The notes: generated from the letters alone by a model not told the origin. Shown: positions 26,237 through 35,960, counted from the stretch's first letter. The stretch: 64,000 nt of DNA from Egaibacter sp046050465 (GCA_046050465.1 JBJOPS010000007.1:1-64000), one strand, 5' to 3'. Program-made: numbers and translations.

Positions 26237-26839
26237 ATGAACCTTCTACTCTCGCTATCCCGACTGATCGACAAGCTCAGCACCGGTGTTGGCAAATTCA
26301 CCATGTGGCTGATTCTGGCCACCACGCTAATTAGCGCTGGCAATGCCCTGGTGAGAAAAATCTTCAACACCAGTTCTAATGGGCTGCTGGAGATTCAGTG
26401 GTATTTGTTCGCCGCTGTTTTCATGCTCGGGGCAGGTTATGGTTTCTTGAAGAACTCGCATGTGCGTATTGACTTTATCTCTTCCAAACTGAGTCACCGT
26501 GCCCGCAACTGGATTGATGTGCTGGGCATTGTGCTGGTGCTCATTCCCTTCTGCATCATCACCATTTCGCTCAGCTGGCCATTCTTCATGCAAGCCTTCA
26601 CAAGTGGGGAAATGTCGCAGAACGCCGGGGGCCTGATTCGCTGGCCCGCCTATGCAATGATTCCTTTGGGCTTCACGCTGCTATTGCTGCAGGCGATTTC
26701 CGAGTTGATCAAACGGGGAGCTTTTCTCCGAGGCCAGGGCCCCGACGTACTCAATAGCGAGGATGCCAAATCCGACGACCAAAAGAAGCTCGAAGAACTC
26801 GAAGCCCAAACCGCACGCCTGCTGGCTGGAGACAAATAA
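26237..26839 (+). CDS. TRAP transporter small permease, second system
   Basis: DctQ-type protein of 200 aa with four hydrophobic segments (about 20-40, 50-72, 90-115, 130-155). It has the conserved ISAGNALVRKIFNTSSNGLLEIQWYLFAA and GYGFLKNSHVRIDFIS loops. A hydrophilic charged C-terminal tail of about 45 residues is longer than usual. It abuts the large permease with zero spacing (stop TAA at 26837-26839, ATG at 26840). The 281 bases before it hold no credible ORF. Confidence 0.9.
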   Translation: MNLLLSLSRLIDKLSTGVGKFTMWLILATTLISAGNALVRKIFNTSSNGLLEIQWYLFAAVFMLGAGYGFLKNSHVRIDFISSKLSHRARNWIDVLGIVLVLIPFCIITISLSWPFFMQAFTSGEMSQNAGGLIRWPAYAMIPLGFTLLLLQAISELIKRGAFLRGQGPDVLNSEDAKSDDQKKLEELEAQTARLLAGDK

Positions 26840-28675
26840 ATGCAAACCACTTTTCTGGCACAACAGTTTGTGCCCCTCATGTTCCTGGGGTTGTTTGCCC
26901 TATTGATGACCGGTTTTCCGGTTGCTTTTGGTCTGGCGGCTACCGGTCTGGCTTTTGGTTTCATCGGTATCGAAGCCGGCCTATTCCCATCGGCCATGTT
27001 TCAGGCCTTGCCACTGCGTATCTTCGGCATCATGCAAAACGACACGTTGCTGGCCATTCCGTTCTTCACCTTCATGGGAATCATTCTGGAACGATCCGGC
27101 ATGGCGGAGGATTTGCTCGAAACCGTCGGCCAGGTGTTTGGCCCGGTTCGTGGCGGCGTGGCAATTGCCGTCATTCTGGTAGGCGCGCTGCTGGCCGCAA
27201 CCACGGGTGTCGTGGCAGCCGCGGTGATTTCCATGGGTTTGATCTCGCTGCCCGTCATGCTGCGCTATGGCTACAGTCGAACCATTGCAACCGGCACCAT
27301 CACCGCCTCAGGCACGCTGGCGCAGGCCATACCTCCGTCACTGGTGCTGATTGTGCTGGCCGACCAATTGGGCCGCTCAGTGGGCGACATGTACTCCGGT
27401 GCGCTGATCCCCGGGTTGCTGCTGGTTGGGCTCTACATTTTGTTCATCGTGGCCGTGGCCATCTTCAAGCCCGCCATGGTGCCAGCACTTCCGCCCGAGG
27501 CACTGCTGTTCAAAGAAGACAACGGCAAATCCGGACACCGGTCCTTGCTGGTGCTGGTGCTGATCTGTATTGGCGTCGGTTACGCGTGGTCGCAGGTGCA
27601 CGATGGCCTGATGACCCAATGGCTGGAACGGGCCGTGCCGTCCGCCGGGGATGAGATCGTCATCTTGTCACTGACACTGGCATCGCTCACGGGCCTGGCA
27701 CTGGCAATCCTTAATCACGTTACCAAGCTGCATTTGCTCTCTCGCCTGGCCGAGCAAGTTACCTTTGTTCTGATGCCGCCGCTTATCCTTATCTTTCTGG
27801 TGTTGGGTACCATTTTCCTGGGTGTTGCAACCCCGACGGAAGGCGGTGCCATGGGCGCTTTAGGCGCCCTGATTCTGGCCATGGGCAAACGCCGCCTCAG
27901 CCTGGCTCTGACCAAGCAGGCATTGGAAAACACCGCCAAACTGGCCTCGTTCGTGCTGTTCATCCTGATTGGCTCCACCGTGTTCAGCTTCACCTTCAAT
28001 GCGGCCGATGGTCACATCTGGGTGGAGCATCTGTTCAAGGACATGCCAGGTGGCGCCTGGGGCTTTTTGATTGTGGTGAACATTCTGGTGTTCATTCTGG
28101 GCTGCTTCATCGACTTCTTCGAGATCGCCTTCATCATCATTCCGCTGCTGGCCCCCGTAGCGGAAAAAATACTGCCAGGTCTGGTACCCGGCATGACTCC
28201 AGACCAGGCCATGATCTGGTTTGGCGTGATCATCGCCATGAATCTGCAAACGTCCTTCCTGACACCACCCTTTGGCTTTGCGCTGTTCTACTTGAGAAGT
28301 GTTGCAGCCAAATTTGATTACAAGGACCGCGTGACCGGCAAATTGATTCCTTCCGTCAAGACGGCAGAAATCTACAAAGGCTCTATCGCATTCATCATCC
28401 TGCAACTAATCATGGTGGCAGCCGTGATGGTGTTCCCTTCTCTTGTGACCGGTGGCATCCAGAAGGCTGAATCGCTGAATGCAGACCAGATCATGCAACA
28501 GCTGGAAATGCCCAACGCGGCAGCCGATCCCGCAGCAACGCCAGCCAGTGGGGCCGCAGTCGGCATTGATCCGTTGGCCGATCCCAATCCAGCGAATGCC
28601 AAGGAAGCCGAGGCCGATGACCCCATGAAGGCCATGCTGGAAGAGGTAGAAAAAGACACGAAGAAAAAACCTTGA
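26840..28675 (+). CDS. TRAP transporter large permease, second system
   Basis: DctM-type subunit of 611 aa, much larger than the 439-aa one at 10543. The extra length is a central insertion containing two or three extra helices (about 200-260) and a C-terminal hydrophilic tail rich in Asp, Glu, Ala and Lys (last 60 residues). Core motifs are AIPFFTFMGIILERSGMAEDLLETVG, LAQAIPPSLVLIVLADQLG and LGVATPTEGGAMG. Large DctM proteins of this kind accompany 2-oxo-acid binding proteins such as TakP, fitting the binding protein at 30348. Confidence 0.92.
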   Translation: MQTTFLAQQFVPLMFLGLFALLMTGFPVAFGLAATGLAFGFIGIEAGLFPSAMFQALPLRIFGIMQNDTLLAIPFFTFMGIILERSGMAEDLLETVGQVFGPVRGGVAIAVILVGALLAATTGVVAAAVISMGLISLPVMLRYGYSRTIATGTITASGTLAQAIPPSLVLIVLADQLGRSVGDMYSGALIPGLLLVGLYILFIVAVAIFKPAMVPALPPEALLFKEDNGKSGHRSLLVLVLICIGVGYAWSQVHDGLMTQWLERAVPSAGDEIVILSLTLASLTGLALAILNHVTKLHLLSRLAEQVTFVLMPPLILIFLVLGTIFLGVATPTEGGAMGALGALILAMGKRRLSLALTKQALENTAKLASFVLFILIGSTVFSFTFNAADGHIWVEHLFKDMPGGAWGFLIVVNILVFILGCFIDFFEIAFIIIPLLAPVAEKILPGLVPGMTPDQAMIWFGVIIAMNLQTSFLTPPFGFALFYLRSVAAKFDYKDRVTGKLIPSVKTAEIYKGSIAFIILQLIMVAAVMVFPSLVTGGIQKAESLNADQIMQQLEMPNAAADPAATPASGAAVGIDPLADPNPANAKEAEADDPMKAMLEEVEKDTKKKP

Positions 28676-30150
28676 AACAACCCAATATTCCCTATCAAAT
28701 GACCTTTTCATTCAGGTGGCACTCTTTTGAAAAAAACTATAAGCTTTGGGCATCCTTGGTTGTGGTTCTTGCTGCAGCTTTAGGGCCTGCTGCGGCGCTG
28801 GCTGCCGATCTGGATGGCAACGAGCTATCCATTTGGTGGGGCGGGCCATTTGCGGGCATTCTGCTGTCAATCGCATTCATGCCCGTGTTGGCGCCTGTCT
28901 TCTGGCACCACCATTTTGCAAAGGTGTCCGCTGCTTGGGCGATGAGTTTTCTGATTCCGTTTGCTGTCATCATCGGGCCTGGGGCCGCTGGCACCAGCGT
29001 GGTACATGCGTTAGTGGCCGAATACCTGCCGTTCATTATTCTTCTTACAGCCTTATTCACCGTAGCTGGAGGTATTTTTGTGCGTGGCAACCTGCGCGGC
29101 ACTCCGACATTGAACACAGCAATCCTGGCCGTAGGGGCGGTACTGGCGAGCTTTATGGGCACCACTGGCGCATCCATGCTGCTCATCAGACCCTTGATCC
29201 GTGCCAACGACAATAGAAGGCATCAAGTGCATTTGATCGTCTTCTTTATTTTCATCGTGTCGAACGTCGGCGGCTCACTCACTCCATTGGGCGATCCTCC
29301 ACTATTCCTGGGCTTTCTCAAAGGAGTGGACTTCTTCTGGACACTTAGCCACATTCTCCCAGAGACGATGTTTTTGTTAGGCATATTGCTGGCACTTTTT
29401 TTCGTGATCGACTGGTGGTTCTACCACCGCCACGAGGAAATGCTGTCAAGGGACCCGACGCCCGATACCAGACACATCGGCTTTGATGGTGGAATCAATT
29501 TTCTGCTCCTGGGTGTAGTAGCTGCTCTGGTACTGATGAGTGGGCTGTGGAAGTCCAGCGTGGTGTTCCATCTGGCTGGCACCGAGGTGGGCCTTCCAGG
29601 CTTGCTGCGCGACATGGGGCTGATTGTCATTACACTGGTATCACTGCGTGTGACACCCAGCAGCGTTCATGAAAACAACCAGTTTTCATGGGCACCCATG
29701 CAGGAAGTAGCCAGGCTATTTGCTGCCATTTTTCTGACAATCATCCCGGTGATCGCCATGCTCAAAGCTGGTATTGACGGCCCGTTTGGTGCGGTGATCA
29801 AAGGCGTGACGAACTCCGATGGCACGCCCAACCCGGCCATGTATTTCTGGGTCACTGGCGCACTGAGTTCTTTTTTGGATAATGCACCAACCTACCTGGT
29901 TTTTTTCAACACCGCTGGCGGCGACCCGCAGGTTCTCATGACTGCACTGGCTCCCACCCTGGTAGCAATCTCGGCTGGTGCGGTATTCATGGGTGCCAAC
30001 ACCTATATCGGAAATGCACCCAACATGATGGTCAAGGCCATTGCCGAAGACCGGGGTGTGAAGATGCCCAGTTTCTTTGGCTACATGCTGTGGTCCTGCG
30101 GCATTCTCGTGCCACTATTCGCCCTGATGACCTGGATCTGGTTTATCTGA
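28672..30150 (+). CDS. Sodium:proton antiporter-like / citrate-transporter-like membrane protein
   Basis: A 492-aa polytopic protein with 12 or so hydrophobic segments, in the NhaD/CitMHS ion-transporter superfamily. Characteristic blocks are FMGTTGASMLLIRPLI, VGGSLTPLGDPPLFLGFLKGVDFFW, SSFLDNAPTYLVFFN and MGANTYIGNAPNMMVKAI. The TTG start (28672) overlaps the dctM stop as TTGA; ATG 28699 nine codons later is an alternative and neither has a strong ribosome site. Coupling to a sodium-dependent TRAP permease suggests it helps recycle Na+, but the substrate is unproven. A terminator follows. Confidence 0.8.
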   Translation: MKQPNIPYQMTFSFRWHSFEKNYKLWASLVVVLAAALGPAAALAADLDGNELSIWWGGPFAGILLSIAFMPVLAPVFWHHHFAKVSAAWAMSFLIPFAVIIGPGAAGTSVVHALVAEYLPFIILLTALFTVAGGIFVRGNLRGTPTLNTAILAVGAVLASFMGTTGASMLLIRPLIRANDNRRHQVHLIVFFIFIVSNVGGSLTPLGDPPLFLGFLKGVDFFWTLSHILPETMFLLGILLALFFVIDWWFYHRHEEMLSRDPTPDTRHIGFDGGINFLLLGVVAALVLMSGLWKSSVVFHLAGTEVGLPGLLRDMGLIVITLVSLRVTPSSVHENNQFSWAPMQEVARLFAAIFLTIIPVIAMLKAGIDGPFGAVIKGVTNSDGTPNPAMYFWVTGALSSFLDNAPTYLVFFNTAGGDPQVLMTALAPTLVAISAGAVFMGANTYIGNAPNMMVKAIAEDRGVKMPSFFGYMLWSCGILVPLFALMTWIWFI

Positions 30151-30158
30151 GAGAACCT

Positions 30159-30177
30159 GGCTGAATAAAATTCAGCC
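30159..30177 (+). other. Small hairpin after the antiporter gene
   Basis: GGCTGAAT-AAA-ATTCAGCC is a perfect 8-bp stem with no T tract, eight bases after the stop. It may be a 3'-end stabiliser. Confidence 0.5.
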
Positions 30178-30279
30178 GTAGCCAGTAGGCTTATGCGAGG
30201 CGCCTCAGATCCTTGACCTGTGCGGACGTCGATGTCTTTGCCAGTGGTCAGTAAAAAATGTGATTCGTACAAAGTAGAA

Positions 30280-30314
30280 AGCCCGACTGCGTTGCAGCAA
30301 TCGGGCTCTTTTTT
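30280..30314 (+). terminator. Rho-independent terminator between converging TRAP genes
   Basis: AGCCCGA (30280-30286) pairs with TCGGGCT (30301-30307) across a 14-nt loop, followed by CTTTTTT. It ends plus-strand transcription from dctQ-dctM-antiporter; the converging gene lies 33 bp on. Confidence 0.8.
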
Positions 30315-30347
30315 CAGGGCACTTCACCCCTGTATGCATTCAATAAC

Positions 30348-31439
30348 TTACAGCTTTTGTGCCTGCATGAAGCTGTCGAACCGGGCTTCGGTAAATCGGA
30401 ACCAGAGATTCTGATCCTTACGGAAAGCAGCGTAGTCGTCGTACACTTTTTTCCAGTTCGGGTTCTTGGCACTGATCTCACTGTAAAGGGCCATGGCCTC
30501 CTTGAATGCCAGGCTCATGACATCTTTCGGGAATGGCAAAACCTTGACCTTTTGACCTACCAGTTGCTTGAGGGCAGCAGGGTTTTTCGCATCGTACTTG
30601 GCCTGCATTTCCGTATGTGCATAAGCAGCTGCGGATTGAATGATGGCTTTGTTTTCTGCAGACAGACCTGCAAAAGCTTTGTCATTGACAAACAGGTCGA
30701 GCTGTGGTCCGCCCTCCCACCAGCCGGGGTAGTAATAGAACGGGGCAACTTTGTTGAAGCCCAGCTTCTGGTCGTCATATGGGCCCACCCACTCGGCAGC
30801 ATCAATCGTTCCTTTTTCCAGCGCTTGATAGATTTCGCCGCCGGGAATGTTTTGTGGCACACCACCCATGCGCTCGAACACTTTGCCCGCAAAACCGCCA
30901 AGGCGCATTTTCAGGCCCTTGATGTCTTTAACCGACTTGATCTCTTTGCGATACCAGCCACCCATCTGACTGCCAGTATTGCCCATTGGGAAATTGACCA
31001 TGTTGTATTTGGCGTAAAACTCGGCCATCAGCTTGCCGCCATTACCTTCGTACATCCAGGCCGTCATCTGACGACTGTTCAGGCCGAAAGGAATCGCGCA
31101 ACCCAAAGCAAAAGTTTCGTCTTTACCAAAAAAATAGTATGGTGCAGTGTGGGCCATTTCAACCGTGGCGTTCTGGACACCGTCTACAACACCGAAAGCT
31201 GGCATCAACTCACCAGCTGCGTGCGTGGTGATAGTGAACTTGCCACCCGACATTTCGCCAACTTTTTTCGCAAAGGTATCAGCAGCACCAAAAATGGTGT
31301 CCAGCGCCTTGGGAAAGCTCGACGCCAGACGCCAGCGAATAGCGGTGGCCTGCGCATGAACGGCAGGCGCAACGCCAGCTGCCAGTACACCAGCAATGCC
31401 GGCGTTTTTAATTAGGGAACGACGATCCATGTGATTCAC
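30348..31439 (-). CDS. TRAP substrate-binding protein, TakP-like (2-oxo acids)
   Basis: Periplasmic protein of 363 aa starting MNHMDRRSLIKNAGIAGVLA, a twin-arginine-like export signal. The body has GGWYRKEIKSVKDIKGLKMR, IPGGEIYQALEKGTIDAAEW and the VGPYDDQKLGFNK...YYYPGWWEGGPQLDLF block that I associate with the TakP group of TRAP proteins binding 2-oxo monocarboxylates such as pyruvate. It is encoded opposite to its presumed permeases at 26237-28675, with the antiporter and a terminator in between. It therefore has its own promoter upstream of 31439. Confidence 0.88.
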   Translation of the reverse strand: MNHMDRRSLIKNAGIAGVLAAGVAPAVHAQATAIRWRLASSFPKALDTIFGAADTFAKKVGEMSGGKFTITTHAAGELMPAFGVVDGVQNATVEMAHTAPYYFFGKDETFALGCAIPFGLNSRQMTAWMYEGNGGKLMAEFYAKYNMVNFPMGNTGSQMGGWYRKEIKSVKDIKGLKMRLGGFAGKVFERMGGVPQNIPGGEIYQALEKGTIDAAEWVGPYDDQKLGFNKVAPFYYYPGWWEGGPQLDLFVNDKAFAGLSAENKAIIQSAAAYAHTEMQAKYDAKNPAALKQLVGQKVKVLPFPKDVMSLAFKEAMALYSEISAKNPNWKKVYDDYAAFRKDQNLWFRFTEARFDSFMQAQKL

Positions 31440-31596
31440 TCCGAGAGGTTGTGTTGATCAATTCGCCTGCCTTTTGGGCGCACGAAGACTGATAAGAGTC
31501 AGAGGCAATTGTAGAAACGCTTTTGAGTGGCAGCGGGGCGGGTTTTCCCTTGAGAAACAGCATTGAAAATCACATCACATGGCAAGTGAAATTATT

Positions 31597-33504
31597 TCAT
31601 GCCATCGCCTTGGTCCCATGCCTGCGGTTATCAAGCAATGCATGAAAACGGCTGCGTACGCGTGCTTCAATGCCGTCAGCATCAAGCCCTTGCAAAGCCA
31701 GCAGTTTGATGGGGTCTCCATGCTCGATAAAAGTGTCCGGCAAGCCCAGACAAAGGACAGGCTTGAGAACGTCGGCAGCCTGCAAGGCCTCCAGCACGGC
31801 ACTGCCAGCCCCCCCCGATAGCGCACCTTCCTCCAGGGTAACCATCGCCTCATGATCGGCGGCTACTTGCAAAAGCAGTCCGACATCCAGCGGTTTAGCC
31901 CAGCGCATATTAACCACAGTGGCGCCCAGTCTCTGCGCGACTTCAAGGGCCGGATAAAGCAGCGTACCAAAAACCAGCATCGCCAGACCTGTGCCTTTTC
32001 GTCTGACCTCCCCTTTACCAAAAGGAAGCGCCTGCAGGCTTGCCTCCACCCGAGTGCCGACACCGGCACCACGGGGATAACGAACAGCAACAGGATGCTC
32101 CTGCCTAAACGCAGTGGTGAGAAGTTGACGGCACTCTTGCTCATCAGCCGGACAGGCTACGCTGATGTTGGGGATGCAGCGCATGAAAGGGATGTCATAG
32201 ACGCCAGCATGTGTGGCGCCATCAGCACCCACGAGTCCGGCGCGGTCCAGGGCAAATACCACCGGCAGGTTCTGAATGGCCACATCATGGATCAACTGGT
32301 CATAGGCGCGCTGTAAAAAGGTGGAGTAGATCGCTACTACCGGCTTGAGGCCATCGCAGGCCAGACCCGCTGCAAATGTCACGGCATGCTGCTCGGCAAT
32401 ACCTACGTCGAAGTAACGTCCCGGGAAGCGTTTTTCAAACTCCACCATGCCGGAGCCTTCGCGCATGGCCGGAGTGATCCCCACCAGACGATCATCCTGC
32501 GCGGCCATATCGCACAGCCACTGCCCGAATACCTGCGTAAAGGTTTCCCTGGCCGGCGTACTGGGCTTTTGCAGGCCCACAGCCGGATCAAACTTGCCAG
32601 GGCCATGATAGGCTACGGGATCTGCTTCCGCCAGTTTATAGCCCTGCCCCTTTTTGGTGACCACATGCAGAAACTGGGGGCCCTTGAGATGCTTGATGTT
32701 TTCCAGAGTCGGAATCAGCGAATCCAGATCGTGCCCATCAATCGGGCCAACGTAGTTGAAACCGAATTTTTCGAACAGGGTGGCCGGCACTACCATGCCT
32801 TTAGCCTGCTCTTCAATGCGCTTGGCCAGTTGAAACAAGGGTGGTGCGCCTTTGAGCACAGTTTTGCCAACGTTTTTGGCAGCAGCGTAAAACTGCCCGC
32901 TCATCAGCTGCGCCAGATAACGATTGAGCGCGCCTACTGGTGGACTGATGCTCATGTCGTTGTCGTTCAGGATTACCAACAGGTTGCAATCTGCCACGCC
33001 GGCGTTGTTCAGTGCCTCAAACGCCATGCCAGCCGTCAGCGCGCCATCACCAATGACGGCAATCGCACGCCGGTCTTCGCCCTTGATTTTGGCGGCCAGG
33101 GCCATGCCCAGGGCAGCAGAAATGGATGTACTGGAATGCGCCGTGCCAAAAGCGTCGTATTCGCTCTCCGCCCGCTGCGGAAACCCGCTCAGCCCACCCA
33201 GCTGGCGCAAAGAGGCCATTCGATCGCGCCGCCCGGTAAGAATTTTGTGCGGATAGGTCTGGTGACCCACATCCCACACTACACGGTCTTGCGGTGTATC
33301 GAAAACGTAGTGCAGCGCGACAGTCAGCTCCACCGTGCCAAGGTTAGAACTGAGATGGCCCCCGGTTTTGGACACACTGTCAAGTAGATAAATGCGCAAC
33401 TCGTCAGCCAGAACTCGCAACTGCGTTCGTGGCAATTTGCGCAGATCTGCCGGGTCTTGAATCGCCTCAAGTAATGCAAAAGGTTTCGTGGAAGTATTTG
33501 GCAT
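31597..33504 (-). CDS. dxs: 1-deoxy-D-xylulose-5-phosphate synthase
   Basis: Thiamine-diphosphate enzyme joining pyruvate and glyceraldehyde-3-phosphate, the entry step of the MEP isoprenoid pathway. The 635-aa protein has GGHLSSNLG and WDVGHQTYPHK near the start, the TPP motif GDGALTAGMAFEALNNAG (about 150-168), GPIDGHDLDSL, and the catalytic-Glu segment DVGIAEQHAVTFAAGLA. RAGLVGADGATHAG and a complete C-terminal transketolase domain follow. It starts 11 bp after ispA on the same strand: xseB-ispA-dxs. Confidence 0.98.
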   Translation of the reverse strand: MPNTSTKPFALLEAIQDPADLRKLPRTQLRVLADELRIYLLDSVSKTGGHLSSNLGTVELTVALHYVFDTPQDRVVWDVGHQTYPHKILTGRRDRMASLRQLGGLSGFPQRAESEYDAFGTAHSSTSISAALGMALAAKIKGEDRRAIAVIGDGALTAGMAFEALNNAGVADCNLLVILNDNDMSISPPVGALNRYLAQLMSGQFYAAAKNVGKTVLKGAPPLFQLAKRIEEQAKGMVVPATLFEKFGFNYVGPIDGHDLDSLIPTLENIKHLKGPQFLHVVTKKGQGYKLAEADPVAYHGPGKFDPAVGLQKPSTPARETFTQVFGQWLCDMAAQDDRLVGITPAMREGSGMVEFEKRFPGRYFDVGIAEQHAVTFAAGLACDGLKPVVAIYSTFLQRAYDQLIHDVAIQNLPVVFALDRAGLVGADGATHAGVYDIPFMRCIPNISVACPADEQECRQLLTTAFRQEHPVAVRYPRGAGVGTRVEASLQALPFGKGEVRRKGTGLAMLVFGTLLYPALEVAQRLGATVVNMRWAKPLDVGLLLQVAADHEAMVTLEEGALSGGAGSAVLEALQAADVLKPVLCLGLPDTFIEHGDPIKLLALQGLDADGIEARVRSRFHALLDNRRHGTKAMA

Positions 33505-33515
33505 CTTTATTCTTT

Positions 33516-34436
33516 TCAGTGGGCGCGGTTGACCACCATATCGGCCAAGGCACGCAGTGGCTGGGTCCGCCTGGACGCCAGGCCACTGTTATCCAGTGCG
33601 GCCAATGCTGTGGTCAGCAGTTCTTGTGCATGCGTGCGTGAGCGCTCCATTCCCAGTATGGACACGTAAGTCGGCTTATCCTGCAGTGCGTCTTTGCCCA
33701 CCGTCTTGCCGAGCGTCGTCGAATCTGAAGTGACATCCAAAATATCATCCACAACCTGAAAGGCCAGCCCTACGGCAGCACCGTAGGTTTCCAACGCTGC
33801 TTTCTCTGTGCTAGTGGGGTTTCCGCAGGCAGCGCCCATCATGACACTGCCCCGAAGCAATGCCCCGGTTTTAAGTTCGTGCATGTCACGCAACTGGCGC
33901 TCGCTCAGGCGCTGACCAACACTGGCCAGATCGATTGCCTGACCACCCGCCATACCGGCGCTGCCGGCCGCACGTGCCAACAACCGGCATAGCTGCGCCT
34001 GCATGGCTGCAGGGAAGGCAGCGTCATCCGGGGTAAGCAGCTCAAACGCCAGTGCCTGCAGCGCATCACCTGCCAGCAAAGCCGTAGCCTCGCCAAATTT
34101 GATATGAACAGTGGGTTTGCCACGCCGCAAAATATCGTTATCCATACACGGCATGTCGTCATGGACCAGTGAATAGGCATGGATCAGTTCGACAGCGCAG
34201 GCCGCTCGCAACGCACCATCCGCATTGCCCTGCACCGCTTCACACGCCGCAAGCACCAGCAGCGGACGCAGTCGTTTGCCACCGTCGAGCACCGCGTAAC
34301 GCATGGCCTGCACCAACTCGGCAGGGGCACCATGGTCCGGACCAGCGGCCGGTGCGTCTGCAGTTACCCATTGCTCCAGCGCGCGCTCCACGCGGCTCAG
34401 GCAGTCAGCACCCCAGGTGCGCAGGTCAAACGGCAT
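33516..34436 (-). CDS. ispA: Farnesyl diphosphate synthase (geranyltranstransferase)
   Basis: Prenyl transferase making C15 farnesyl diphosphate, 306 aa. Both aspartate-rich metal sites are visible: HDDMPCMDND (first) and VVDDILDV (second), with GGKRLRPLLVL between residue 45 and 60 and GGQAIDLASVG in the middle. The ATG at 34436 follows GGAGTGAGAGCCGAT, inside which the xseB TGA lies; an in-frame start eight codons upstream would overlap xseB and is less likely. It forms an operon with xseB and dxs, the usual betaproteobacterial order. Confidence 0.95.
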   Translation of the reverse strand: MPFDLRTWGADCLSRVERALEQWVTADAPAAGPDHGAPAELVQAMRYAVLDGGKRLRPLLVLAACEAVQGNADGALRAACAVELIHAYSLVHDDMPCMDNDILRRGKPTVHIKFGEATALLAGDALQALAFELLTPDDAAFPAAMQAQLCRLLARAAGSAGMAGGQAIDLASVGQRLSERQLRDMHELKTGALLRGSVMMGAACGNPTSTEKAALETYGAAVGLAFQVVDDILDVTSDSTTLGKTVGKDALQDKPTYVSILGMERSRTHAQELLTTALAALDNSGLASRRTQPLRALADMVVNRAH

Positions 34437-34444
34437 ATCGGCTC

Positions 34445-34699
34445 TCACTCCGTTGCCCATGGTTTGAGCATGCCCGTACCCGAATCCAGCACCCTGATCT
34501 GGTCTTCCACGGACTGGAGCCTGTCCCGACAGAATTTCAGCAATTCCGCCCCACGCTGGTAACCACTGAGCAGCTGATCCAGTGGCATGTCGCCCGATTC
34601 GAGCTGGCCCACCAGCTTTTCAAGCTCCTCCAGTGCAGCCTCGTAGATGACGGGCACATCAGGATGAGGCATAACGGGTGCAGTAAAAACCTTGGGCAT
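34445..34699 (-). CDS. xseB: Exodeoxyribonuclease VII small subunit
   Basis: Small helical subunit of exonuclease VII, which degrades single-stranded DNA with XseA. The core YEAALEELEKLVGQLESGDMPLDQLLSGYQRGAELLKFCRDRL matches the family almost end to end. The ATG at 34699 gives 84 aa (MPKVFTAPV); a second ATG at 34672 is possible, and a longer frame to 34834 is out of keeping with the usual size of about 80 aa. First gene of xseB-ispA-dxs. Confidence 0.92.
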   Translation of the reverse strand: MPKVFTAPVMPHPDVPVIYEAALEELEKLVGQLESGDMPLDQLLSGYQRGAELLKFCRDRLQSVEDQIRVLDSGTGMLKPWATE

Positions 34700-35057
34700 A
34701 AACTGGCGAAAGTACAAAGCGCTCCATTCTAGACTTTGGCAAATTGACTGTGCGACTGTGGCGCACACAGGGTTGCCAAGGCTACAATCCGGCCACTTTC
34801 CTTCGACTGCAACCGGCCAAGGGCCAAGGGCCAATCACCCGGATTGAGTCACTTGGACGGCAAGCTCTATCTGCGTGAGCAAAGTACCCTCTTCCAAAAT
34901 AACCCGCAGTGAGCCCTTGCCACAAAGCGACCATGGGAAACGGCATGCAGCACTTACACGAGTTGAACCCGCACCATATGCTATGAGTTTAGTAGCTGAT
35001 AAAAAATGAATGACCCCGGGATAAAGGTACTATTTATCACTTTTACCTGTTTTTCCC
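34700..35057. other. Intergenic region between xseB and the DMT exporter (358 bp)
   Basis: No convincing ORF on either strand. It contains the divergent promoter area, a GGGCCAA tandem triplet near 34820-34840, and a degraded palindromic element at 34977-35027. I see no recognised regulatory RNA. Confidence 0.6.
34977..35027 (+). repeat. 51-bp palindromic element, degraded copy (intergenic)
   Basis: The palindromic half is intact (TATGCTATGAGTTTAGTAGC), but the GCGCA and GGGCT blocks have decayed to an A-rich stretch and CCCGGGAT. Confidence 0.55.
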
Positions 35058-35945
35058 ATGCAAGCACTCTGGATGGTTCTGGCCTCGTTTCTGTTCGCCA
35101 CCATGGGGGTCGGCGTCAAGATTGCATCAGAGAGCTTCACCACCACCGAGCTGGTGTTGTACCGCGGCATCGTCAGCATGATCTTCATGGGCGTGGTGAT
35201 GCGCGCACAAGGTGTCTCCATGCGCACACCCGTGGTCGCCATGCAGGCCTGGCGCAGCCTGGTGGGCGTGATGTCGCTGGGGGCCTGGTTTTACGCCATT
35301 GCCCACCTGCCGCTGGCCACCGCCATGACGCTGAACTACATGAGCGGCGTGTGGATTGCCGCCTTCATCGTCGGCGGCGCCATTCTGTACGGCAAGCCCG
35401 AGCGCCAGGGCCCGCTGCTGGCCACGGTGCTGGCCGGGTTCACCGGCGTGGTGCTCACGCTGCGCCCCACCATCGACCAGAACCAGCTGTTTGCGGGCGT
35501 GATCGGCCTGCTGTCGGGGCTGGGCGCCGCGCTGGCTTACCTGCAGGTTACCGCGCTGGGCCGCGTGGGCGAGCCCGAGGCGCGCACGGTGTTTTATTTC
35601 GCGGCAGGCTCGGCGGTGGCGGGTGGCATCGGCCTGCTGTTCACCGACCTCACGCCCTGGGCCGAGGTGAGCTGGCAGGCCGCCGCCTGGCTGGTGCCCA
35701 TTGGCGTGCTGGCGTCGCTGGGCCAGTGGTGCATGACCCGCGCCTACAGCCACGGCTCCACTCTGGTGGTGGCCAACCTGCAGTATTCGGGAATCGTGTT
35801 TGCGTCCGTCTACAGTTTGCTGCTGTTTGGCGACAACATTGCGCTGATCGGCTGGCTGGGCATTGTGGTCATCGTAGTCAGCGGCCTGGCCGCCACCGCC
35901 CTGCGCGCCCGCGCCCTGCCCAACCCGCCGGGCGAAGAACACTGA
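35058..35945 (+). CDS. EamA/DMT superfamily transporter
   Basis: A ten-helix drug/metabolite transporter of 295 aa made of two EamA repeats (about 3-135 and 150-285). Start MQALWMVLASFLFATMGVGVKIA, with TTELVLYRG, the LPLATAMTLNYMSGVW hairpin, and GDNIALIGWLGIVVIVVSGL at the end. Members export amino acids, metabolites or toxic compounds; the sequence alone does not identify a substrate. Fifteen bases separate it from the next gene, so the two may be co-transcribed. Confidence 0.9.
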   Translation: MQALWMVLASFLFATMGVGVKIASESFTTTELVLYRGIVSMIFMGVVMRAQGVSMRTPVVAMQAWRSLVGVMSLGAWFYAIAHLPLATAMTLNYMSGVWIAAFIVGGAILYGKPERQGPLLATVLAGFTGVVLTLRPTIDQNQLFAGVIGLLSGLGAALAYLQVTALGRVGEPEARTVFYFAAGSAVAGGIGLLFTDLTPWAEVSWQAAAWLVPIGVLASLGQWCMTRAYSHGSTLVVANLQYSGIVFASVYSLLLFGDNIALIGWLGIVVIVVSGLAATALRARALPNPPGEEH

Positions 35946-35960
35946 AAGGTTTTGACTGTT

